From positions 62,001 through 126,000 of the forward strand of contig OY723258.1 in the NCBI GenBank assembly GCA_963210315.1: a stretch of 64,000 nt of DNA, read 5' to 3'. The stretch comes from Rhynchopus euleeides (lineage: Eukaryota; Euglenozoa; Diplonemea; Diplonemida; Diplonemidae). Below, piece by piece: positions 55,718 through 64,000 of the stretch. The first letter of the stretch is position 1. Each line of letters opens with the position of its first letter. A program made the position numbers and the translations under genes. Below the pieces are notes generated by a model. The model worked only from the letters and a program-made list of their open reading frames with translations, was not told the origin of the DNA and made no database searches.

Positions 55718-56451
55718 TGTCACGTCGTGTTGGGGAATCCTTCGGGAGTGCGATACTGAAGGGGAGGTGCTACTGCCCGTGCAGGGCGACACCGCCTTAA
55801 AACTTTATAACCACACACAAACCCTCTATTCCCCCAGGCCTGATGAGCAATCCCCCCTGCCTCATGTTGTGACTTCCTTTCTACCTTGCACAAAACATCC
55901 CATTTGCCCCTTTACTTCCTTCGAAAGTGTTGTGACTTCCCCCCTACCCCACCCCTCGGGAGTGCCACTCCTCTGGTGGTTAAAAGTGACCCGCCGTTGT
56001 GCCTTCGGCATCTGTTGCGTGTGCCGTCGTATTCTTCCTATGCACTAGTTATAGCTATCCGGGGGCGGTCTGCTGTCGCACCAGTGGGCTGCCCCACCTC
56101 TGCACCCTCGGTTTTTAAGATGTTCACCACAGCGGAGAATGATCCCCTTCTCTGTGGCGATCGAGCCAAGCTGGACGAGGTTCGCCTTCGGGCGAAGGTC
56201 ATGTGGGCGGACAAAAGGTGCCTGCTCCTGAGACTCATCAGCAACCTGTTTCTTCCTTCAAGCCCTCAAGACTCTTGGAGCGGCCTGACTATTTAGTGTC
56301 TTTGTCGCAGCAAGGGGGCGATATATACCGCTTTTTTATTGATTTCACGTGTCAGTGTTTGACTTTTTCGCAACTTCATTTCTTCCTTTTCTCCCTCTCC
56401 AACCCCACCCGTGACACCACCAGGGTTTAGCTAGCCCTGGTCCGATTATCC

Positions 56452-56514
56452 CCGGTTCTTCGCTGAAGAGACGCGGCCGGGGGGAGGGGTACGAAGAGTA
56501 CGCGTCGAAACCGG
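56452..56514 (+). ncRNA. Hammerhead-ribozyme-like RNA core, copy 2
   Basis: Identical to copy 1: CTGAAGA at 56463-56469, stem II 56470-56475 with 56501-56506, GAAA at 56507-56510. The two potential cleavage sites are 797 bases apart, so double cleavage of a transcript would release an RNA of about 0.8 kb. Confidence 0.45.
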
Positions 56515-56607
56515 TGTCACGTCGTGTTGGGGAATCCTTCGGGAGTGCGATACTGAAGGGGAGGTGCTACTGCCCGTGCAGGGCGACACCGCCTTAAAAC
56601 TTTATAA

Positions 56608-59202
56608 CCACACACACACACTCTCTCGGAGCGCGTCGCCCGCCGAAAAGAGGGCGCAGAGCAGAACCTGCGCAGGACCTCGGCACTGCCCCTACCGGTG
56701 CAGTGGAAGGGGCAGGCAGCAGCGGTGACAGCGGGGTCCAGGCTCTACTACGACGCCCTGGTCACCCGCTGGGAGGACGCCGACATCAGGCGATGGAGGG
56801 GGCTCTTCGTCGCCGCGCTGTGGTCCGGACCCCCCCGCAGGGCGCGGGAGGCTGTGCTGGATGTCCTCCACCATGCACATCGGGTGGACCCCGCCGTCGC
56901 CCCCCGCTACCGGCAGATCACCACCTGGGCCATGCAGGTCAAGAAGTGGGGCCGCTGCAGGGTTCTGTCTGAGACGGCTTGGGATAGCAGAGTGAGGCTT
57001 ACAGGGACAGGCCCCTTCGCGCTTTTCCGAGCGGCCCTTCGGTGGATAGGATGGAGCTGGAGCACGGCGACCACCCTATCTTACACTGATGAAGCGGGAC
57101 GGAGCATAGTCTTCGACCCCACCGCAGCAACAACGAGCGGATGGGGGATCTTCGCTCATGACCTCCGCCAGGCCCTACGTACACAGGTGGCCAAGGCGCT
57201 GGCTGGTCGTCGTGACGACTTTGCGGGCGCTCAGCACGGCATCGACGGGCAAGCCACACGCTGCGTCCTGGAGGGAGAGGGCGCCGCGGTCACGGGATAC
57301 CAACGGGGCCTCCTTCGTTCCGTCATTGCAGGGGCGGTGCCTGTCCGAGGGCGCACGGGGCAGGGCGGGATCTGCCGATACTGCAACGCAGGCACCCCCG
57401 AGACGGTGATGCACCTATGGTGGGAGTGCTCCGCGTGGGACCCAATCCGACAAAACCACCCCATTACGGCTGTGGACCGGTCAACCTGGCCACCTTGCTT
57501 GGCGTTATGCGGGGTGGCGCCCGCCTTTAGACACGGCATCCCGGAGGACAGGCAGCCCCTGCCACTATCCTTCGCACGCAGGGTGGATATAGTGGCGCAG
57601 CTGCACCGCTACTTCATTGCAATCCTCTCGGCGCGGCAGGAGAAAGATGGACTGCTCGACCGCTCCGCGCGCCACCACCGCACCCTTCACTATCCATGGG
57701 GGTGGTGCACGCCCAACCCCGAACGGGCCTGCATCCCTGTGCGGGCGCCGTCCACTGTCAAACAGACGTGGGGCAAGCGCCCCCCGGAGCTGTGGGTGGC
57801 CCTCTGCGACTGGCTGCGGGGCCTGAAATGGGGGCCGCAGGGAGGGGAGCACACCGTGACCCTCATGGAGTTGGCTGTCGACTTCGAGCTGTCGACCGGC
57901 CTCACCCTCCCAGAAGTCGAAACGCGCCGCATCCGCCCCCACACACCTGACCCCCCTGAGAGGGGGCCGCGGGAGGCCCGCCCACGCATCCCCGAGGGCG
58001 CATCCCCGGGGCTCACCCTCTACTTCGACGGCGGAGCAAGGGACAACGGCACCCCCTTCGCCCTGGCGGGTGCAGGTGCGGTGCTCTACCGAGACGGCCT
58101 CAAGGTGTCGGAAGAGATCCTCCCTCTGCTGAACGTACGCAGCAACAACATCGCTGAGTACGAAGGGGTTCGGGCGGGCCTACGGCTGCTCAGAAGGGGC
58201 GACCCGCCCCCTGAGGGGAACGTTACGGTGCGGGGTGACTCGCAGGTGGTGCTGCGACACCTAAAAGGGGAAGCGGTTTGCCGCGATAAATCCCTCCGCC
58301 CCCTCTTCCTCAGCACGGCACGGCTGGCTGCCGACCTCGGGCCCCGGATCACCCTTACGTATGAGCACGTGAAAAGGGAACTCAACGTCGATGCGGACGC
58401 CCTGAGCAACGCCGCCATGGACGAGGCTGAGAGGCAGGGGGAGACCTCGCAGGAGCAGCTGCGGCAGGACTTCGCAGCCTTCCAGAAGAGCATCCTGGGC
58501 AAGGCTCACTCGTTGAGGCAGCTCTGCGAGGTGGTGCGCAAGACTTCCAAGCAACCATGGCACTGTGGCCACACTGCGAGCTCCACTGTCCTCACCGCGA
58601 TCGGGGGAACCGTGGCAGGGGGCCTGTCCAGGAGAGCCCAGCTCAGCCCAGCCACCGAGTCGGTGATGCGCAGCCTCCAAGCGCACACGGCAGGCCCGGG
58701 CTTGAACCAGCGGGACACAGCCTTCCACTCCCGCGGCATGGCGTGGGCCGCAACCTTCGCACCGCAGCCCCACTACCCAGAGGGGTGGCAGCAAGCGGCC
58801 CAGCAATGGACTGCCAGCAGCCGGCAAGCCAACGCCCGGACAGGACGGTCATGGGAACGACGGGGCGCTGCTCCCCGGACTGCCCCCCCTGGAGCCAGAC
58901 GGAACGCGAAGATGCTTACCTGCGCTCTGCACTGGAAACCCCGCTGCGTGGACTGCCGGCGCCGGCGCCTCTCGGAAGAGGACTGCTGCCGGGACCACCA
59001 CGGGAAGAACGACGGCTTGCAAGTCACCATGGAATTTTGCAAGACGCATCGCATGGGCCGGTGCGGGGACTGCCACAGCAGTGCGAAATCACTCACACAC
59101 TGTTGCGGCACGCACCACGCTGGCTATGCCTCACGCCCTCCTCGGAGTGGCACTGAGTTGGCCCCACACTCTAACCCGAGTGGGGCATCCGCTGTGACGT
59201 AG
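56608..59202 (+). pseudogene. 5'-truncated non-LTR retrotransposon: zinc knuckle, RNase H, Cys/His modules
   Basis: One frame is open from 56608 to the stop at 59202, about 864 codons, with no natural ATG near its start; the upstream endonuclease and reverse transcriptase are missing. A zinc knuckle CRYCNAGTPETVMHLWWEC is the type found after LINE reverse transcriptases. RNase H is complete, with its catalytic acids in LYFDGGARDN, NIAEYEGVRAG, VRGDSQVVLRH and NVDADALSNAAMD. The C-terminus carries two copies of a C-x2-H-x4-C-x2-C-x9-C-C-x2-H-H module. The 3' end (GCGCAGGGTTACCCACTTAA, then CT/CA-rich tail to about 59300) matches the tail motif of neighbouring elements. Truncation from the 5' side is normal for target-primed insertion. 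Confidence 0.85.
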
Positions 59203-59639
59203 GGGTGGGCGGGGAGTGGGCACAGATCCGCGCAGGGTTACCCACTTAAAACCACTATCACTACACACACACTCTCTCTCTCACTCTCTTTCTCCCACCA
59301 GTATACACGGGGCAAATTTCCCAGGCACGCCTGGGCACAGGCAACGAATGGAGAACAACAAAAAGAATCGAAATCGCGCAAAAAAGAAGACAGACAGAAC
59401 ATCCACCTCCAGACCCCTGTCACCCCCCCCCCCCCCGCCCCCCCTCGCAGTTGCCACGAGCAAACTGGAGTCTGCACAGCCGCAGCAAGCTATTGCCGTG
59501 TGATGACGACCCGTGTTGGCCTGGGGGTTCGACTGTTGTGCCACCTTCACCCTCATCAGCCACCCCAAACGTCTGCCCCACCCCCGCGTTGTCCAGCCGG
59601 AAAAGTGTCACTTCAACTCTGCCGCTCTTTCTCTACTGT

Positions 59640-59960
59640 TGATACTTCGTTTGATGCGTTGACGCTTCCACACACACTTACAAACCCACTTGCCTGATGA
59701 AGGGGGTGGTGTGTAGAGCACGTTTGGCAGAGCTGAATGACACTTTCCGCGCGAAAGTCGTGTGCGTAACAAAAAGCGCCCTATCACTTCACAGCTACAA
59801 CCGCTCTGATGAATTTCCTTTTGTTTGTTGCGTTGACGCTTCTACACACAAAACCCTGAACTGATCACACCCTGAGCCTGATGAAGGGTGGGGTTAGTGT
59901 ATAGAGCACGTTTGGTTGCAGCTGTGGTGGGGCGCTTTCCGCTCACACGAGTGTGCTTAA
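59640..59960 (+). repeat. SINE-like repeat: diverged partial copy plus copy B
   Basis: 59770-59960 is identical to 54250-54440. Directly before it, about 59657-59769 is a diverged copy of the repeat's second half (GCGTTGACGCTTCCACACAC, CCTGATGAAGGGGGTGG, TAGAGCACGTTTGG). The locus is therefore a head-to-tail pair of which only one member matches copy A. Confidence 0.8.
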
Positions 59961-61828
59961 GAAAAATAACGAGGCTGTTGTGCGCGTGACTCACACAGAC
60001 TGACTGAACAGAAGACACACACAGCAAGGGGTTGCAGGGAATCGGAAGGGGAACAGGAGGACCGAGAGGGGCTTCCCGCAGCAAAGGGGGCCTCTCAGAG
60101 GCGGGGGGTGGGGGTGGGGGCGGTGAAGTACAGACAGAGGTGTGGGGGTGGGGGGTCAGCTGTGTTGTTTGACAGCATGTGTTGGTGAGGCCACACACAC
60201 TCAGTTTAGATGCCGCCGCACACAGCCTCTTGTGACTGTGTGGCAAGGGGCAACAAAACACCCATCCCGCACGCTTCCGCGGTGTAGTAGTCGGGGCCGA
60301 CAAGTCGGGTTTCGACTGACCATACAGAATGCAGTCCCAAACGTCATGAAACTCCACGACACGGGCGGATCAGACTTGTCTGAATGTCCGAAAATGTGAC
60401 CCGACTACTGCGTCGTGTGTGTGGCCATTCTCTCGTTTTTAAACCAAATTCGTTTGTTCTCCATAAACGATACTGGCACGAACCAGCTCCCCCCCCCCCA
60501 CCCTGTTGCTGGGTTCCTTTGGCCTTCCGCTCGGCGTGGCTTTGGGCGTGGCACTGCACCAGCAGGCAAAAGAAAAGCCTACCAGCCCTGCGAGGCCATC
60601 CGCTGCCTCCTCTCTCTGCCCCTCCTCCTGAACAGGCATCAGCACCCACACCCTCCCCATGACCAGCGTGTGGCCGCAACATACAAATGGGGAGCAGTGC
60701 AATATGGCAGTGCAATATGGGCTCCGGAACTGCTGTTGGGAGGCCACACTTCAAACACTCCTTGCTTTGGAAGAACTGGCGACTGTAGGTTTGGTTCCCC
60801 GCATTTTCACTCAATATTTGAATAAACAACTCGTGGCACCGGTTCGGTCTTCTGCACAGTATGCATCTCGCAGGCACCGTTCGTACAAACAACAAAAGGA
60901 ACGCACCTCCGAGCCGATTGCATCGTTCTTTCAGTTTTTTGCAGCAGAATTTTTTTTGCCAACGCCAACACCCCCCACGCGGACCTCCCCAGAATGCAGG
61001 CCCCTGACACCTTGGAGACAGGCGACTTTGCCTGGGCCAGGGGCTGCACATTCTGTGGGGCGGTTTTTGGCGCGGTAGGGGGGGGGACCCCCCCCCTCCC
61101 CCCCCGGTGGATTCTGTGTTCGTTCTTACCGGGAGAGAGTGTGTGAGTGTGTGAGTGAGTGTGTGTGTGTGTGTGTGTGTGTGGGGGCATTTTTTTTGTT
61201 GGAACATATATTTTCCTCAAATGGGGGGGGGGGAGAGGGGGGCCATGGGTGTCTCGCGTGATTCGTTCTTCTTTCTTCTCTCCCAACGCTGCAAGGGGAT
61301 GCGGGGGGAGGGGAGGGGGGGGGGTGGCTGGGGTGGTGTGCGCGTCGCCTCAGCCCACATACCCCCCTACCCCCGACCCCCCCCTCCGACACCCTCAACC
61401 GGACGACGGCAGGTGCTACCCTTCCTCGCAGCAGCGCTTTGCCTTTGCTAAGGGGCTTCTGGCACGGGCAGAGGCACTGAAGGGAATCGTCCTCTGTGCA
61501 TCTCGCCACCAGACAGGGTATCGGCCATCGAGGCCGCCTGTGCTGCCTTCAGCCCAACGCCTCAGCCCCGAGCGGGGTTTGGGCCAGCAGAATCATCGCT
61601 TCTGCTTGGCTCAGAAGGAACCCGCCCCGCGCTGGGCTGCATAGCCGGCACTGGCAATCTGGTTGAGACAGACCACCACCCCCTCCCACCATGACAGGTG
61701 TGTAGGCAGGAGGGCGGTACCCCGGCCGGGGGCTCCCGACGCCAGGCACAGGCCCTCAGAGCATCGCCCCCTCACACCCAGGGCGTTGAGAGGTTGAAAC
61801 TGACGTTCCACCTTCCGGCATGCGTCAT
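59961..61828. other. Intergenic region, no gene seen
   Basis: Contains GT/TG microsatellite (61135-61185), G- and C-runs and a 65-bp motif (60829-60892) shared with 63729-63788. No coding exon with support on either strand. The part next to 61829 is the 3' UTR of the PDZ gene. Confidence 0.45.
60829..60892 (-). repeat. Shared downstream motif, copy 1
   Basis: ACTCGTGGCACCGGTTCGGT ... GCAGGCACCGTTCGTACAAA is about 75% identical to 63729-63788. On the minus strand both lie downstream of a host gene's stop, so this may be a UTR or processing element, or a short repeat. Confidence 0.5.
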
Positions 61829-63337
61829 CTATTTCTTGGTAGATTTAGACTTCGGCCGCTGCGCTGTGCTGGGCAGAACGTGCCGTTCCTTGCTCTTCCT
61901 GTTTTTATCGGAGGTGCTGGGGCGAGGTGCCTTCACTTTGAACTCCACAGTCTTGTTCTGCCCGCTGCGCCGCACGCGGCACTGCACGACCCCCGTTGCC
62001 GACTGCGAGATGATGCTGTAAAGGTCCTGCTGCGTGATGATGGTCCGCCCGTCACCCGACATTATAATATCCCCCACATGGAAGGCGTCAGTCGACGTGG
62101 CGACAACCTTGCCGCCCACCTCCAGCAGCACCCCCACCTGGGGCAGGCTGTCCCGCCTGTCGCGGTCCTCCTCCTTCACAGTGGCGTCAAGCGTGCTCCC
62201 ATCCCGCCGCAGGTTGCGCGGCGACTCCGCCTCCCGCAGCTGCGCTCTTGACTCCGTGAGGCTCTTCTTCTTCGTGTTCGCGGAGTGTGTGCGGCGGCGC
62301 GGCTCGACTGTCTGCAGGCTGCCCGTGCTGGCGGCACTGATCTCCCCAAGGCGTGCCCCAGGGGACAGGTCACGCCTGCCGGGGAAGAGAAGTGTAGGTG
62401 AAGGCGACGCGCTGTGGCTGGACCCCATCGTGTCGCTGTTGCGCTTCTCGCGAGGAGACGCAGCGGTGGAAGGCGCGCCCACAGTGTGCCGGTAGCGCAC
62501 CGCGGTGGTTGACATGGCTGCGGGGATGTTTGGCTGCGACTTGGAGGCGCCTGCCGGTGCAGTGGGCGGGGCCTTCTCGCCTGTAGAGGAGGATGCCGAG
62601 TCGCGCCTCGCAGCAGGCACCTTCGGCACCTTGGTGGGCTTGGGTGTGCTGGCGAGGGTAGACGTGTCCTTCATGCACAGCCCCGTGATGTCGCACCACG
62701 CGCCGTGCTCCTCCTGCACCACATCGCTGCGTGCCTCCGACTCGCCGAGGTTGACCCCCAGCACCGCAGAGCTGTGCCCGCTCGTCTTCAGCTGTGTCTC
62801 CCCCCTCCGGTGCTCGGCAGCCGCAGTGGTGAGCGTCATGATCAGGGTGTCCTTGGCCTGCTGGAGCAGCTTCAGCTCCGCCTGCAGCGCCGTCTCCGGC
62901 GACGACGTGTCGGGGGGGGCGAACAGGCTTTCAATCTCCGACACGTCATCCGTCCCCGCAACGTGTGTCAACGCCTCTTTGAAGAATCGCGCCAGAATAT
63001 CACCCAGCGACGTGCGCACTGTGCTGATGGAGTCACGCGCCTTGGCTGTCTCGAGCTGCAGGGCGCTGACACGCTGTGTGAGACCGTGGAACTCCTCCTG
63101 AGTTGCGGTGCTGCTTGTTGCCGCGCTGGAAGCAAGCCGTTCGTTCTCCTCACGCAGCGCAGCGTATTCCTGCGACAGCGCATCGTAGTCGCGATGCAGC
63201 ACGTTGTAAGCATCCACTAGGAGGCGATTGCCGTCTGGACGCTCCACGACTCTCCCATCCGCACGCACCAATGTGGTGCGCATCTCCACCTCATCGCGCG
63301 TTATGCGCTGGTCAGCAGCGACCTGCTGCTGCTTCAT
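61829..63337 (-). CDS. Coiled-coil protein with C-terminal PDZ-like domain
   Basis: Single exon, 502 residues from MKQQQVAADQ; an acceptor TTGCCCCAG lies about 33 bases before the ATG at 63337, so the longer frame to 63427 is rejected. Residues about 1-190 are coiled coil (NVLHRDYDALSQEYAALREE; ETALQAELKLLQQAKDTLIM). A Ser/Pro/Arg-rich disordered middle follows. Near residues 400-470, VGVLLEVGGKVVATSTDAFH, then VGDIIMSGDGRTI and VVQCRVRRSGQNKTVEFKV follow the strand and helix order of a PDZ domain, with VGVLL in place of the usual carboxylate-binding GLGF loop. The tail is very basic. A scaffold protein is likely. Family unknown. Confidence 0.75.
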   Translation of the reverse strand: MKQQQVAADQRITRDEVEMRTTLVRADGRVVERPDGNRLLVDAYNVLHRDYDALSQEYAALREENERLASSAATSSTATQEEFHGLTQRVSALQLETAKARDSISTVRTSLGDILARFFKEALTHVAGTDDVSEIESLFAPPDTSSPETALQAELKLLQQAKDTLIMTLTTAAAEHRRGETQLKTSGHSSAVLGVNLGESEARSDVVQEEHGAWCDITGLCMKDTSTLASTPKPTKVPKVPAARRDSASSSTGEKAPPTAPAGASKSQPNIPAAMSTTAVRYRHTVGAPSTAASPREKRNSDTMGSSHSASPSPTLLFPGRRDLSPGARLGEISAASTGSLQTVEPRRRTHSANTKKKSLTESRAQLREAESPRNLRRDGSTLDATVKEEDRDRRDSLPQVGVLLEVGGKVVATSTDAFHVGDIIMSGDGRTIITQQDLYSIISQSATGVVQCRVRRSGQNKTVEFKVKAPRPSTSDKNRKSKERHVLPSTAQRPKSKSTKK

Positions 63338-63810
63338 GGTTGAACCCAAGGCCGCAAGCACAGCGACGATCCTGGGGCAAGGGGTTGGAGTTGGTGTGGT
63401 GGCACGAATCTGCGCAAACCGCAACATGTAGACAACTGCGTTCCGCCGAGCGACACGCGAGGGGTTGTAAAGAGATGAGGAGGGGGGGTGGGGGCGGCGG
63501 GGGTGGGGAAAGGGGAAGGGTCGTCTGTTTTCTTCTGGAGTCCGGCGAGACTCAGCCCCAGTCTCCTAACAAGGGGGGGAGGGGGAGGGGCTGCTGTGTT
63601 TGGCCTTTACTCGATGTTTGTGCCCCCACCCCACCCTGCCACCTCCCCACCCCACCCACATCCCGCACCCCGCAACTCGCCCACTCTTGTTTTGTGGAAG
63701 AACAGATCGCGCGCTTCGCACGAAAAAGACTCGTGGCAGCGTTCGGTAGCCAACACATGCGCTAGCAGGGCACCGTTCGTACAAACAAAGAACGCAACTC
63801 CAAGTCTTTT
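63338..63810. other. Intergenic spacer with shared motif
   Basis: Short spacer between two minus-strand genes. It contains G-runs, C-runs and the second copy of the shared motif (63729-63788), just downstream of the stop at 63811. No gene seen. Confidence 0.5.
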
Positions 63811-63964
63811 TCACGATACTTTTCTCCGCCGCCGCCGCCGCTGCTGCTGGTCCCGCCCTCCCCGCTCCGACAGGTCGCGGCTCACCTGCCTCGTCACCGA
63901 TTGTGTTCTTGCGATCGACGAAGCACCCTTCGGCTCCCTTCCAGCTTCAGACTTGCTCTGAGGC
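63811..63964 (-). CDS. Last exon of a gene that continues past the right edge
   Basis: On the minus strand an acceptor TCCTGTTTCTCAG is followed by an open stretch of about 50 codons ending in TGA at 63811: PQSKSEAGREPKGASSIART, then SVTRQVSRDLSERGG and an Arg run. The basic, Ser-rich composition resembles the C-termini of other host genes here. The stop is followed within 25 bases by the shared motif that also trails another host gene. With only one exon visible the call is tentative, and the reading frame could be wrong. Confidence 0.35.
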
Positions 63965-64000
63965 TGAGAAACAGGAGCTGGGTGTCAACCGTCACCAGGG

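Larger units (their letters stand above)
55371..56613 (+). mobile_element. Retrozyme-like element: direct repeats with hammerhead-like cores
   Basis: Two direct repeats (55371-55811, 441 bp; 56259-56610, 352 bp) flank about 450 bp of non-coding sequence. They are nearly identical apart from an 84-bp segment (about 55489-55572) missing from the second. Both start TCAAGCCC, include GGGGGCGATATATACC and a hammerhead-like RNA core, and end CTTTATAACCACACACA. The outer ends run into (AC)n tracts. Plant retrozymes have exactly this layout: repeats of about 350 bp with a ribozyme, a 300-600 bp core and no genes. Alternatively these are two tandem SINE-like copies, since their 3' ends share CCCGTGCAGGG with the adjacent LINE. 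Confidence 0.55.

Noticed and set aside
60344..61207. Minus-strand frame of 287 codons downstream of the PDZ gene
   Set aside because: His/Thr runs come from a GT microsatellite, and no conserved block or acceptor is present.

Overview
This window is nuclear DNA from a eukaryote, most likely a euglenozoan flagellate such as a diplonemid. The lineage is an inference from architecture, not from a sequence match. All eleven credible host genes, two of them cut by the window edges, lie on the minus strand. At least eleven of the gene models here, host and transposon alike, have a pyrimidine-rich AG acceptor a few to about 45 bases before the start codon with no coding exon in front of it. That is what spliced-leader addition to polycistronic transcripts looks like. 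Short cis-introns also occur, and all fifteen I could place by protein continuity begin GTATG.

Layout. From 1 to 10.3 kb is a compact block of five host genes: a membrane-anchored coiled-coil protein (cut by the left edge), a Pro/Ala-repeat protein with a Dpy-30/RII-alpha-like C-terminus, a coiled-coil protein, a PPR-like helical-repeat protein and a tandem-WW protein. The large intron of the WW gene holds a hAT-type element carrying a second, nested element. From 10.3 to 41 kb transposons dominate: a 2.3-kb element with long inverted repeats; a 390-bp satellite array split by a 9.5-kb DNA transposon (exact 7-bp target duplication, 15-bp inverted ends, one intron-containing gene of about 1,891 codons ending in an OTU protease domain); a nest of TA-inserting elements with a pogo/Tc1-type transposase; a fold-back element; and an element with a hAT-like transposase. 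Two host genes survive among them: an EF-hand protein predicted to be acylated, and a disordered basic protein.

From 41 to 64 kb are the eight-exon coatomer beta-prime gene (COPB2), a disordered protein with an APWE motif, a PDZ/coiled-coil protein and the last exon of a gene running off the right edge, separated by long, mostly empty, G/C-run-rich spacers. At 55.4-56.6 kb two direct repeats flank a non-coding core, and each holds a hammerhead-like RNA core. This resembles a retrozyme. Immediately downstream is a 5'-truncated non-LTR retrotransposon with zinc knuckle, RNase H and a duplicated Cys/His module.

All intact transposon genes are on the plus strand, opposite to every host gene. The host genes look unrelated in function (vesicle coat, RNA processing, calcium sensing, cytoskeleton-like coiled coils), as expected for polycistronic clusters. 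No rRNA, tRNA or CRISPR was identified.
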